Shown here: in pieces, positions 17,572-25,143 of the stretch
Layout: each line of letters begins with the position of its first letter
How positions within the stretch are numbered: position 1 is the stretch's first letter
DNA from: Pseudomonas chlororaphis
GTDB taxonomy: Bacteria; Pseudomonadota; Gammaproteobacteria; Pseudomonadales; Pseudomonadaceae
Direction: 5' to 3'
NCBI RefSeq assembly: GCF_001921865.1
Contig: NZ_MSCT01000010.1
Span: 372,001 to 436,000 of the forward strand
Length of the DNA stretch: 64,000 nt
The notes under the pieces: generated by a model
Told to the model about the DNA's origin: nothing
Database searches by the model: none
Seen by the model: the letters and a program-made list of their open reading frames with translations, nothing else
Position numbers and translations under genes: made by a program

Positions 17572-17607
17572 CGACTGCACCCAACCCGCCCTAGAGGCGG
17601 GTTTTTT
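17543..17607 (+). terminator. Attenuator: alternative hairpins ending in an intrinsic terminator
   Basis: Arm 1 CCGCCA (17543-17548) pairs with arm 2 TGGCGG (17557-17562). Arm 3 AACCCGCC (17583-17590) pairs with arm 4 GGCGGGTT (17596-17603) around a CTAGA loop and runs into a T tract to 17607, a strong intrinsic terminator. Arm 2 (GGCGGG, 17558-17563) can alternatively pair with arm 3 (CCCGCC, 17585-17590), forming an antiterminator. The terminator lies 42 bp before the dehydratase ATG. Confidence 0.75.
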
Positions 17608-17648
17608 CTTTCTGTCTCCGGGGCCTTCAACACAGCCAGGAGAGCCTT

Positions 17649-18674
17649 ATGAACCATCCCGCCGAACCCGCCGCGCCACTGGAATTGCTCGAGCGCTACG
17701 TGAAAAAGATCCTCGCGGCGCCGGTCTACGCCCTGGCGGTGCGTACGCCGTTGCAGCCGGCCCCGGCCTTGTCGGCGGCCCTGGGCAACCAGGTGCTGCT
17801 CAAGCGCGAGGATTTGCAGCCGACCTTTTCCTTCAAGATCCGCGGCGCCTACAACAAGCTGGCGCAACTGAGCGACGAGCAGAAACGCCGCGGGGTGATC
17901 ACCGCTTCCGCCGGCAATCACGCTCAGGGCGTGGCCTTGGCGGCGCGCGAACTGGGGATCGAGGCGACCATCGTCATGCCCGATACCACGCCGCAGTTGA
18001 AGGTGCAGGGCGTCAGCAGTCGCGGCGCCCAGGCGGTGCTGCACGGCGAAAGTTTTCCCTTCGCCCTGGCCCATGCCCTGCAACTGGCCGAGCGCAGCGG
18101 CCAGACCTTCGTCTCGCCCTTCGACGACCCCGAGGTGATCGCCGGGCAGGGCACGGTGGGCATGGAGATCCTGCGCCAGCACCCCGGGCGCCTGGACGCG
18201 ATCTTCGTGCCCGTGGGCGGCGGCGGGCTGATCGCCGGCATCGCCGCCTACGTGAAATACCTGCGGCCGGAGATACGCATCGTCGGCGTCGAGTCCCAGC
18301 ACTCCAACTGCCTGCAGCAGGCGCTGCAGGCCGGGGAACGGGTGGTGCTGCCCAGCGTCGGCACCTTCGCCGACGGGGTCGCCGTGGCGCAGGTCGGCGC
18401 TCACTGTTTCGAGTTGTGCCGCGTGCTGGTGGACGAGGTGCTCACCGTCAGCAACGACGAACTCTGCTGCGCGATGAAGGACATCTACGACGACACCCGT
18501 TCCATCACGGAGCCCTCGGGAGCGCTGGCGGTGGCGGGGATCAAGCAATACGTGGCGCGCCACGGCGCGCGGGGCGAAACCCTGGTGGCCATCGACTCCG
18601 GGGCCAACATCAATTTCGATCGCCTGGGGCAGGTGGCCGAGCGCGCGGCGTTGGGGGTGACAGCGCCGGCGTAA
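17649..18674 (+). CDS. ilvA: Threonine dehydratase, catalytic domain only (PLP-dependent)
   Basis: 341 aa. It deaminates threonine to 2-oxobutanoate, the committed step to isoleucine. PLP lysine in PTFSFKIRGAYNK (Lys63), SAGNHAQGVALAA, VGGGGLIAGIAAY phosphate loop, and a SITEPSGALAVAG segment. The biosynthetic enzyme of E. coli is about 510 aa with C-terminal ACT-like regulatory domains; these are absent here, so allosteric inhibition by isoleucine is not expected. The upstream attenuator could supply the missing feedback. CAGGAGAG precedes the ATG. A catabolic or serine dehydratase role cannot be excluded. Confidence 0.88.
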   Translation: MNHPAEPAAPLELLERYVKKILAAPVYALAVRTPLQPAPALSAALGNQVLLKREDLQPTFSFKIRGAYNKLAQLSDEQKRRGVITASAGNHAQGVALAARELGIEATIVMPDTTPQLKVQGVSSRGAQAVLHGESFPFALAHALQLAERSGQTFVSPFDDPEVIAGQGTVGMEILRQHPGRLDAIFVPVGGGGLIAGIAAYVKYLRPEIRIVGVESQHSNCLQQALQAGERVVLPSVGTFADGVAVAQVGAHCFELCRVLVDEVLTVSNDELCCAMKDIYDDTRSITEPSGALAVAGIKQYVARHGARGETLVAIDSGANINFDRLGQVAERAALGVTAPA

Positions 18675-18690
18675 AGTTAACGGGTGCCCT

Positions 18691-19008
18691 GTAGCCGCTG
18701 GCGAAGCCTGCGCACGAGCGCGAAGCGCTCGCCAACCGAAGCACTGCTGCACCGCGTTACCTGGCCTGGCGACTACTGCGTCGGAGTACCGCGCAAACCG
18801 ATCGCAGCCTGCGGCAGCGGCTACAGGTAATCGGGTACAACCGGGGTATCGAGGCACTCCGCAGTCGATGTAGCCGCTGCCGAGCCTGCGAGGCTGCGTA
18901 CGGTCGCGCAGCGGCCGCAACACCTGAATCCATGATTTGCCTGGAGCCATGCGTTGCCTGCCTTGGCGAGCGCTGCGCGCTCGTGCGCAGCCTGCGGCAG
19001 CGGCTACA
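18691..19008. repeat. Cluster of long TAGCCGCTGCCG...CGGCAGCGGCTA repeats
   Basis: The 364-bp gap between the dehydratase and ecotin is almost filled by degenerate copies of a second repeat family: arms beginning GTAGCCGCTG (18691 and about 18871) and ending GGCAGCGGCTAC (about 18815 and 19000), with internal GAGGCTGCGTACGGTCGCGC and GAGCGCTGCGCGCTCGTGCG. The same family recurs at 37.2, 48.2-48.8, 52.0 and 54.8 kb. No gene is seen in it. Confidence 0.85.
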
Positions 19009-19038
19009 TCACCTGCGATGCAGCCGCCGCGGTCTGGA

Positions 19039-19521
19039 TTACTCCGCGCGCGCCTTCTCGACCTTGTCCGAGGCGGACCACAGGCGGTAGCGCACTTCGA
19101 TGTCCTTGGGCGCGTAGATCACGATCGGCAGCTTGCTGTTGTAACGCAGCACGAAACCGTCGCCGACCACCGGCACGAAGGCCTGCTTGCTGGTGCCGCC
19201 GGGGCAGGCCATCAGGGTGCTCATCGGCCCGCTGACCTTGTCCAGGCGGTAGTAGGAGTAACCCCAGCCTTCCAGGTTCTTCTCTTCCAGGGTGCCGCCC
19301 AGGCGCTGGCGGTTGCAGTCGACGGCCAGGGGCTTGCCGGCGAGGATTTCAACCTTGAAGTCCTCTTCGTTGGCCTGCTTCGGCAGATGGATCACCTGGC
19401 GCACAAAACCTTCGTCGGCCTTGGGGTAGGGCGCCACGTCTTCGAGCTTGGCCGCGTGGCTCAGGGTGGACGCCGCGCTCAACAGCACAGCGATGGCGGT
19501 GGATACAGGAAAAAAGCGCAT
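19039..19521 (-). CDS. eco: Ecotin, periplasmic serine protease inhibitor
   Basis: 160 aa with a signal peptide (residues 1-23, ..LSHA). The mature protein closely follows E. coli ecotin: [46 protein letters not shown], the reactive loop STLMACP and [13 protein letters not shown]. Cys69 and Cys106 are the conserved disulfide pair. Aligned with E. coli, where P1 is Met84, P1 here is Leu103 followed by Met104. Ecotin inhibits trypsin-, chymotrypsin- and elastase-like proteases as a dimer. It is monocistronic. Confidence 0.93.
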   Translation of the reverse strand: MRFFPVSTAIAVLLSAASTLSHAAKLEDVAPYPKADEGFVRQVIHLPKQANEEDFKVEILAGKPLAVDCNRQRLGGTLEEKNLEGWGYSYYRLDKVSGPMSTLMACPGGTSKQAFVPVVGDGFVLRYNSKLPIVIYAPKDIEVRYRLWSASDKVEKARAE

Positions 19522-19638
19522 AAGGCCTCCTTGCAGGTTGATCGACGGCGCCCTCCACCGGGAGAGCGCCGTTCGCTGAAAATGCCCGGCAGTTTGACCG
19601 GGTAACGCCGGCTCATGCAAACCGCGGCGACTGCGCTT

Positions 19639-19684
19639 CCGGCAAATTGCCGGGCGACCGGCGGTAAATCCGGCAATTTGCCCG
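19639..19684. repeat. Pair of inverted 15-bp palindromes
   Basis: CCGGCAAATTGCCGG (19639-19653) is a perfect palindrome around one base. CCGGCAATTTGCCCG (19670-19684) is a near-perfect second copy in opposite orientation, 31 bp away centre to centre. The two can also pair with each other into one longer stem. They lie about 120-165 bp upstream of the ecotin start, compatible with tandem operators or a hairpin. Confidence 0.5.
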
Positions 19685-19903
19685 ATGCCATTCGTCGCCG
19701 GCACCTGCCAAGCCCAGGGTTTACTGCCGGTGACGAGCGCCGGGCAAACGGCACGCTTAATGCTCCAGCCTCTAACGGCGGGCATCGCTATCGACATAGC
19801 ACGCAAGGTAGCTTGCATCAGTGCAAGGCGCTGGAAGCGATGTGAAAAAAGTCCGCTACTCAGAGCGAAAAAGAATTTAGCGCTCGCACCAATACGGCCT
19901 AGT

Positions 19904-20049
19904 CTAGGGTCTGTACGAGAAGTCGGCGAGCGAAGGTCAGGCAAGGCAAAAACAGGCGAGGAAGCGGAGTTTAGGGGCCTAAATGAGCATTCCGAGCCTG
20001 TTTTTAACGCAGCATGGCCGAGCGCAGCCACTTTTCGTACAGACCCTAG
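19904..20049. mobile_element. MITE-like element with 15-bp perfect terminal inverted repeats
   Basis: CTAGGGTCTGTACGA (19904-19918) and its exact reverse complement (20035-20049) bound 116 bp without a transposase. If the terminal CTAG is a target duplication, the element proper is GGGTCTGTACGA... with AAGT-like extension conserved at both ends (17 of 18 positions). Such ends and a CTAG/YTAR-type target fit elements moved by IS5-superfamily transposases. No copy of that transposase is in the window. Confidence 0.72.
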
Positions 20050-20166
20050 GGATTGGCCTTCTCTCCGGGGGAGGCCAGTCACACCGCAAGCCGTGTTCGG
20101 GCAAGGAATCCCGAAGCGATATTTTGCCAGCAGCCCATGGCTGCCGCCCCAATGGAGAGAACTGCG

Positions 20167-20436
20167 ATGTTTTTATCTGCCCTGGAACTACGCAACATCA
20201 TTGAAAGCAGCTTCCTGCCCAAACGCTGCCAGTGCACCCTGAGCCCCGACCTGCACATGACCGTGAAAGTCTTTGGCGACCATCAAACCGACCGTGTCGA
20301 GCTGGTGGTCACCGGTATCGATGCCGCAAGCCTCAACGGCTGCCGGGAAATCAACGACCTGATCGCCGAACTGCGCTACGACTTGGCGAACCAGCCGGGA
20401 AACCAGGCGCTCACCCTGAAATCCAGGGCTCACTGA
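20167..20436 (+). CDS. DUF1652 family protein
   Basis: 89 aa from the ATG at 20167, preceded by GGAGAGA. The N-terminal [34 protein letters not shown] and the following [23 protein letters not shown] are characteristic of DUF1652, a small Pseudomonas-enriched cytoplasmic family of unknown function. It is convergent with the DUF2790 gene. Confidence 0.85.
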   Translation: MFLSALELRNIIESSFLPKRCQCTLSPDLHMTVKVFGDHQTDRVELVVTGIDAASLNGCREINDLIAELRYDLANQPGNQALTLKSRAH

Positions 20437-20496
20437 GCGGCCGCTGGGCAAGCCTGCGGCGCGAGCCAGGCCCGCGCCGTCGAACAGGCCAGTCGT

Positions 20497-20757
20497 TCAG
20501 TTCTGAAAGCTGCAGGCGTCCGACATCTTGCGATAGCTGATGGCTTCGAGCTTGCCCGCCTTGTCGATAAAGGTCATGTCCGCGGTGATCACCTTGCACT
20601 CCGAAGTCGCAGGCTCGGTCATCGACACCACCTTGGCCACATTCAGCGGCATGCCGTAGTGATACGGCACTGGCTGCACCTGGGCCGTGTCCGCCTGGGC
20701 CACACCCACGGCCCCGGCAAACGCCAGGGCCCCGACCAGCAAAATACGCATATTCAT
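20497..20757 (-). CDS. DUF2790 family small periplasmic protein
   Basis: 86 aa with a signal peptide (residues 1-22, ..GVAQA). The mature part PYHYGMPLNVAKVVSMTEPATSECKVITADMTFIDKAGKLEAISYRKMSDAC matches DUF2790, small exported proteins common in Pseudomonas; the two Cys are probably disulfide-bonded. Function is unknown. AGAACTCTTATGAATATG gives two possible ATGs two codons apart; the first is used. Confidence 0.85.
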   Translation of the reverse strand: MNMRILLVGALAFAGAVGVAQADTAQVQPVPYHYGMPLNVAKVVSMTEPATSECKVITADMTFIDKAGKLEAISYRKMSDACSFQN

Positions 20758-20959
20758 AAGAGTTCTCCGATCAGTCTGCCCGGCGTAGAACCACGTCGAG
20801 CGTGCCGCGGAGGGCGACAGAGGGTTCTGCGCTGCGCGGTCTCGTACAGTGTTGGGCGGGGGGATTAATCGGGGATTAAATAGGGAGCTAATGATTTGCC
20901 GCGAAGGGCGATGACTCAGTACCGGGCAATGCTCCTCGGGCAGCATCCCAATGGTTGTT

Positions 20960-21002
20960 CACCCACAAGTGGGTGGGCAAGGGCAGGGGATCGCCCCCTG
21001 CC
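20960..21002 (-). terminator. Two adjacent hairpins downstream of the T6SS effector gene
   Basis: GGCAGGGG/CCCCTGCC (20982-20989 with 20995-21002) and CACCCAC/GTGGGTG (20960-20966 with 20969-20975), about 50-90 bp past the effector stop on the minus strand. There is no T run, so termination is a guess. Confidence 0.4.
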
Positions 21003-21050
21003 TGACCGAAGCTCAACGCCTTGGTCGATTTCGGGCCGCAATCAAGGTTG

Positions 21051-22853
21051 CTACGACTTTTCTTCCTCTTCCAGCAGGTCGATCCCGCGGATATCGAAGT
21101 AGCATTGCCCGCTCACCGACTTCACCGAGCGCTGCGCCAGGGACTGGACCAACTGGTCATGAATGAAGTGGCCGAACAACAGGCTGACTTCCGGCGGCAA
21201 CGGCGACAGCTGTTCCTTGAACCATTCTTCTTCCAGCAGCACCTGCCACACTTGCATCTGCTGCGGCGTGCCGGCGGCCCTGTAGCCGTCCCGCGTGCGG
21301 CCGCTGCGCATGCTGCGCGCCTCGTTGTCCACCTCTTCCAGCCAGCCCAGTTCGGCCCGCAGCGCTTCACGCTCGGCGTTCAGCTCCTGGGTGCGCTTCA
21401 GGCGGGCCTGCTTTTTTTCCTGGGTTTCCACCGGGCGGCCGAGCAGGCCGGCGCTGTTCCCCGCGGCGTACTGGCTGGCGTTCAGGCGGTCTTGCTCTTC
21501 GCCGATTTCCCGCAGGCGCTGCACATACGGTCGGAAGATCAGCGCCAGCCAGCGGATATACAGGCGCATATGGCCGAGAAAGGGCGCTTTGTCCCCCAGG
21601 TTGAGGTTTTTCAGTTGCGCGATGCTGGACTTGGCGGCCGACTGATAATGCTTGACCAGGCCGATGGCGGTCTTGCCGTTGATATGGTCGTTGAAGGTGA
21701 ACAAATTGCTGAGTTTTCGACCTTGCAATGGCAGGTCTTCTATATGCGGAAAGGGTGCTCCAGCCTGGAATGCGGCGCGATACATGCGATGCAAACTGAC
21801 CAGGGCCAGCTCGGCACTGGGTTTTTGCTCGCCGGCTAGCAGGCTGCCGCCAATATCTTCGCTGACTCCGGGCATCAGTTCTTCGCGCCACTTGGCGTTG
21901 CCTTTGCCGAGCAGGCTGGCCCGTCGGTAAAAGCGCCGCTCGTGGGCCGCGACCAGATGCAGCGCCTGCTTGACCTGCTTGGGCAGCACGTTGGCGTCTC
22001 CCAGCACGTTACTGGTGGGCACGGGGATGTAGTCGTCGATCAGCGGTATATCGCTACGGCTGCGGTCCACCGCGTCGAACAGGCCGGCGAACAGCACCAC
22101 CACCTGGGCGCCCTGGTACTCCACTTTCTCGCCATCGATCAGGCAGCGATCCAGCAGGCGATACAGAAAACCCCGGGCCAGCGTAGCGCCGTAGTCGAAG
22201 CCGTATACGGTCAGTTCGATGCGCTTCAGGGGCGGGCCGCTCAAGGCCTTGACTTCATCGATGTCCTTGTTAAGGCGATCGATCGCACCGTCAATACGAA
22301 CATTGGCTCCGGTCTTGGCGATCTCGGCCATGGCGGGGTTGTCGCGCAGGGGCGGTATGACTTCAGCCGCTGCGTCAAGCGCCGCGCTCTTCAGTACTTT
22401 AAAGACTCTAAGGGGGGCGCGGGCCAGGTCCTTCAGGTCGTGTTTCATGCGCTCCCACCAGTCACGACCTTCCAGCACATCCTTGACGATCTTTTTCCCT
22501 TCGTCCTTTGCCACATCCTTGGGCACATCGGCTGCCTTGCTGCCAACGATATCCATGCTGGCATTGGCAGTGGTGGACAGGTCTGCGAGGTACTCGGCGC
22601 CCATTCCAGAGAGATATGCCCGCCGATAGTTATAGGAGTCCTTATCTTTTTCGGTATGGGGATGAGCCATATACATCTTGCCCACATTACTAACACGGCC
22701 TGTTTGCAGGTCTTTCAGCAAGTGGCGCCCAAAGCCGTCGAAGAAAAAACCGATTCGCAAGGTTCGCTCACAGGTGGTGACGTGAGAGTTATTAAATGGC
22801 CCTACACAACGGGCGTTGGCGGCGGCTGCCAGATCAGAATTACGGGAACTCAT
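21051..22853 (-). CDS. Tle1-like type VI secretion effector (DUF2235 fold), nucleophile Ser replaced by Asp
   Basis: 600 aa. The fold follows DUF2235/Tle1 phospholipases: N-terminal LRIGFFFDG, the elbow VYGFDYGATLARGF (residues 216-229), GLFDAV with Asp260 and HLVAAHERRF with His299/His304, followed by a C-terminal helical half. In Tle1 lipases the elbow reads GFSRGA; here Asp220 occupies the serine position, so classical serine-lipase chemistry may be lost or changed. It is the last gene of the vgrG operon and its ATG overlaps the last DUF3304 stop by 4 nt, strongly suggesting a secreted toxin with immunity. Confidence 0.78.
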   Translation of the reverse strand: MSSRNSDLAAAANARCVGPFNNSHVTTCERTLRIGFFFDGFGRHLLKDLQTGRVSNVGKMYMAHPHTEKDKDSYNYRRAYLSGMGAEYLADLSTTANASMDIVGSKAADVPKDVAKDEGKKIVKDVLEGRDWWERMKHDLKDLARAPLRVFKVLKSAALDAAAEVIPPLRDNPAMAEIAKTGANVRIDGAIDRLNKDIDEVKALSGPPLKRIELTVYGFDYGATLARGFLYRLLDRCLIDGEKVEYQGAQVVVLFAGLFDAVDRSRSDIPLIDDYIPVPTSNVLGDANVLPKQVKQALHLVAAHERRFYRRASLLGKGNAKWREELMPGVSEDIGGSLLAGEQKPSAELALVSLHRMYRAAFQAGAPFPHIEDLPLQGRKLSNLFTFNDHINGKTAIGLVKHYQSAAKSSIAQLKNLNLGDKAPFLGHMRLYIRWLALIFRPYVQRLREIGEEQDRLNASQYAAGNSAGLLGRPVETQEKKQARLKRTQELNAEREALRAELGWLEEVDNEARSMRSGRTRDGYRAAGTPQQMQVWQVLLEEEWFKEQLSPLPPEVSLLFGHFIHDQLVQSLAQRSVKSVSGQCYFDIRGIDLLEEEEKS

Positions 22854-23350
22854 TTGGACTTACGCTCCTGATCCTTGGTGTAGAACTCTTTCAGTTCTTC
22901 CTTGAGCGGGCTGGTGTGTTTGTCACTCCATGCCACACGAACCTGGTCTCCAGGCAGGAAATGTACATGCAAGGTATCGTCGGTTCGCTTTCGGGGCGGG
23001 TTAGGGAGTTCGAGTGAGAGGTTTTGCTCTTCGAGACCCTGTTTAATTTGTTCTGGTGTTACGTCTAATATCCAATCCACCTTCAGCATCTGCCCCTCGA
23101 TGCGCCAACAACAGGTCAGTCCCCCGCCACCATTTGCAGCAGCGTTCCCCCCCCAGTTGTCATTGACGAAGTAGCTGAAGATGGGACGTTCCGTATGGTT
23201 ATGAACATAGAGCGCTGCACCTGCTAGACGGTTGGACTGCCATATGAAATAGGTAGCAACCAGTACCCCCAGAACCAACAGGTTGATGAGGGTTTTCTGC
23301 AGTCCAGACAAGGACTTCCAGCGATTTCTGAGTGATTGAATTGATGTCAC
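22850..23350 (-). CDS. DUF3304 family protein, copy 4 (putative immunity)
   Basis: 166 aa from GTG at 23350, with AAGGAG at about 8 bp; a longer in-frame start at 23386 lacks this. One N-terminal membrane helix (about 20-40, ending TYFIWQ) and a periplasmic domain with RPIFSYFVNDNWGGN, TCCWRIEG and LHVHFLPG motifs. It has the AAANGGGG insert and the WSDKHTSPLKEEL C-terminal type. Directly coupled to the effector gene (ATGA). Anchorage facing the periplasm suits neutralisation of a periplasmic phospholipase-like toxin; the immunity role is inferred. Confidence 0.8.
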   Translation of the reverse strand: MTSIQSLRNRWKSLSGLQKTLINLLVLGVLVATYFIWQSNRLAGAALYVHNHTERPIFSYFVNDNWGGNAAANGGGGLTCCWRIEGQMLKVDWILDVTPEQIKQGLEEQNLSLELPNPPRKRTDDTLHVHFLPGDQVRVAWSDKHTSPLKEELKEFYTKDQERKSK

Positions 23351-24006
23351 AACAAACTCCTTGTCGGTCCGAACCTGTTTCCGCATACGGTCGTGTTCTT
23401 TTGCCCAGGTTGGGCAGTTCGCATCGTTTTAATGGTTGATGCTGAAAGTCGCTGACTCATTGAGCTTTGGTTTCCTGATCCTTGGTAGCAGGCACCGCAG
23501 GCACTTCCTTGAGGTTTTCATAAGGAGTATCCAGATTGGAGCTCCAAGCCACACGCACTTGGTTCCCAGGAAAGAAGTGCACATGTAGATAACGGTCGCC
23601 GCGTTGGCGAGGAGGATTAGGGAGTTCGATCGATAGGGTCTCTTCCCGAGCCCCCTGTTCATATTGGGTACGGGTCATACTTTTGATCCAGTCCACCTTC
23701 AAGACCTTACCCTCAATACGCCAACAACAGGTCATACCTCCGTTACCTCCCCAGTTGTCATTGACGAAATAACTGAAGATGGGGCGATCCGTGTGGTTGT
23801 GGCCATAGAGCATGGCTCCTGGCGTACGGCTGTACTGCCAAATGAAATAGGCAGCTAGCAGCCCCCCAACAACCAACAAGTTGATCAAGGCCTTTTGCAG
23901 CCCAGACAAGGATTTCCAGCGATTTCTGAGCGCTTGAATCGAGGTCACAACAACTCCTTGTCGGTCCGAACCTGTTTCCGCATACGGTCCTATTCTTTTG
24001 CCCGGG
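23351..24006. repeat. Duplicated 58-59-bp leader upstream of DUF3304 copies 3 and 4
   Basis: 23351-23409 and 23949-24006 are nearly identical, including the ribosome-binding site and CTTGTCGGTCCGAACCTGTT. Together with the shared N-terminal coding sequence of copies 3 and 4 they mark a tandem duplication with a unit of about 600 bp. Confidence 0.85.
23457..23948 (-). CDS. DUF3304 family protein, copy 3 (putative immunity)
   Basis: 163 aa from GTG at 23948 with AAGGAG 7-8 bp upstream. N-terminal TSIQxLRNRWKSLSGLQK shared with copy 4, membrane helix ending AYFIWQYSR, then RPIFSYFVNDNWGGN, TCCWRIEG, LHVHFFPG. It lacks the ANGGGG insert and has the NLDTPYENLKE C-terminal type shared with copy 2. 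Separate transcription is not evident; it belongs to the vgrG operon. Confidence 0.8.
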   Translation of the reverse strand: MTSIQALRNRWKSLSGLQKALINLLVVGGLLAAYFIWQYSRTPGAMLYGHNHTDRPIFSYFVNDNWGGNGGMTCCWRIEGKVLKVDWIKSMTRTQYEQGAREETLSIELPNPPRQRGDRYLHVHFFPGNQVRVAWSSNLDTPYENLKEVPAVPATKDQETKAQ

Positions 24007-24062
24007 GTGCACTTTCGTTATCGAACCCGGGGTGTTTACCAGTCTTTCAATAGCTGACGCGC

Positions 24063-24572
24063 TCATCGGGATTGAGCTTCCCGATCCTTGGTAGCCTGCA
24101 CTGTCGGTGCTTCCTTGAGGTTCTCATAGGGCGTATCCAGGTTGGCACTCCAGGCCAGGCGAACCTGATCGCCAGGAAAGAAGTGCACATGCAAGTACCG
24201 GTCACTGGGTTGGCGGGGAGGGTTAGGGATTTCGATTGAAAGGGTTTCTTGTTTAATCCCCTGGCGCGCCTGTGCGCCAGTACGGCTTTTAATCCAGTCC
24301 ACCTTCAGCGTCTTGCCCTCGATGCGCCAGCAGCAGGTTGCTCCGCCTCCACCATTTGCTGTGGCATTGCCGCCCCAATTGTCATTAACGAAGTAGCTGA
24401 AGATAGGGCGATCAGTTTGGTTATGTACATACAGCATCGCCCCCGGCATACGGCTGTATTGCCAGATGAAATAGGCTGCGACAGGCAATCCCCAACCCAG
24501 CAATTTCAGAAAGATTTTCTGCGAGCCGGTTAACGACCGCCAGCGGTCTCCGAGCGATTGAAACGCCATCAC
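24063..24572 (-). CDS. DUF3304 family protein, copy 2 (putative immunity)
   Basis: 169 aa from GTG at 24572; an ATG follows immediately at 24569. N-terminus MAFQSLGDRWRSLTGSQK, membrane helix (about 20-40), RPIFSYFVNDNWGGN, TCCWRIEG, LHVHFFPG and the NLDTPYENLKE tail of copy 3, but with the TANGGGG insert of copy 4. The mixture of features across copies indicates gene conversion or recombination. Confidence 0.8.
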   Translation of the reverse strand: MMAFQSLGDRWRSLTGSQKIFLKLLGWGLPVAAYFIWQYSRMPGAMLYVHNQTDRPIFSYFVNDNWGGNATANGGGGATCCWRIEGKTLKVDWIKSRTGAQARQGIKQETLSIEIPNPPRQPSDRYLHVHFFPGDQVRLAWSANLDTPYENLKEAPTVQATKDREAQSR

Positions 24573-24660
24573 GTCGAGCCTCTGTTCAGGCGACCTGCAA
24601 GCCCTTCAATCAACGGCGCCATCAGCCGAAAGTCCCCTGACGGGGCGAAACTGCGGACAC

Positions 24661-25140
24661 TCATTCGGACCTGCGCTCCTGATCCCCAACATAGGACGCG
24701 CTCAGTTCTTCCTTGAGCGGGCTGGTGTGTTTATCGCTCCAGGCCATGCGTACCTGATTTCCGGGCAGGAAATGAACATGCAGGGTATCGTCGGTGCGCC
24801 TTCGAGGTGGGTTAGGAATCTCGATTGAAAGTGTTTCCTCTTTTAGCCCCTGTCCGATTTGCACTTGGGTGACATCCAGTATCCAGTCCACCTTCAGCGT
24901 CTTGCCCTCGATACGCCAGCAACAGGTCACACCTCCATTCCCGCCCCAATGGTCATTGACGAAATAACTGAAGATCGGTCGATCCGTATGGTTGTGCCCA
25001 TACAGCGCCGCCCCCGGCATACGGTTGTACTGCCAGATGAAATAACCGGCGACCAGCGCTCCCAGAACCAACCCGTGGATCAGGGTTTTCTGGCGGCTGG
25101 GCAGGCGTCTCCAGCGCTTTACGGGTGAGGGGAATACCAT
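24661..25140 (-). CDS. DUF3304 family protein, copy 1 (putative immunity)
   Basis: 159 aa from ATG at 25140, three bases after the DUF4123 stop. N-terminal membrane helix (about 20-40), RPIFSYFVNDHWGGN, TCCWRIEG, LHVHFLPG and the WSDKHTSPLKEEL C-terminal type shared with copy 4; no Gly-rich insert. First of the four tandem copies. Confidence 0.8.
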   Translation of the reverse strand: MVFPSPVKRWRRLPSRQKTLIHGLVLGALVAGYFIWQYNRMPGAALYGHNHTDRPIFSYFVNDHWGGNGGVTCCWRIEGKTLKVDWILDVTQVQIGQGLKEETLSIEIPNPPRRRTDDTLHVHFLPGNQVRMAWSDKHTSPLKEELSASYVGDQERRSE

Positions 25141-25143
25141 CCC

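Larger units (their letters stand above)
19522..20166. other. 645-bp intergenic region between ecotin and the DUF1652 gene
   Basis: No convincing gene. It contains the divergent promoters for ecotin and the DUF1652 gene, two related 15-bp palindromes (19639-19684) and a MITE-like element (19904-20049). Short open frames crossing it lack family similarity and ribosome-binding sites. Confidence 0.7.

Noticed and set aside
17379..18950. Long minus-strand open frame extending upstream of the DUF2834-like gene
   Set aside because: It is antisense to the threonine dehydratase and runs through repeats; the real start is the ATG at 17378 with a good ribosome-binding site.
19615..20166. Short plus-strand open frames running across the MITE-like element into the DUF1652 gene
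   Set aside because: They cross the terminal repeats, lack ribosome-binding sites and only become family-like from the ATG at 20167.
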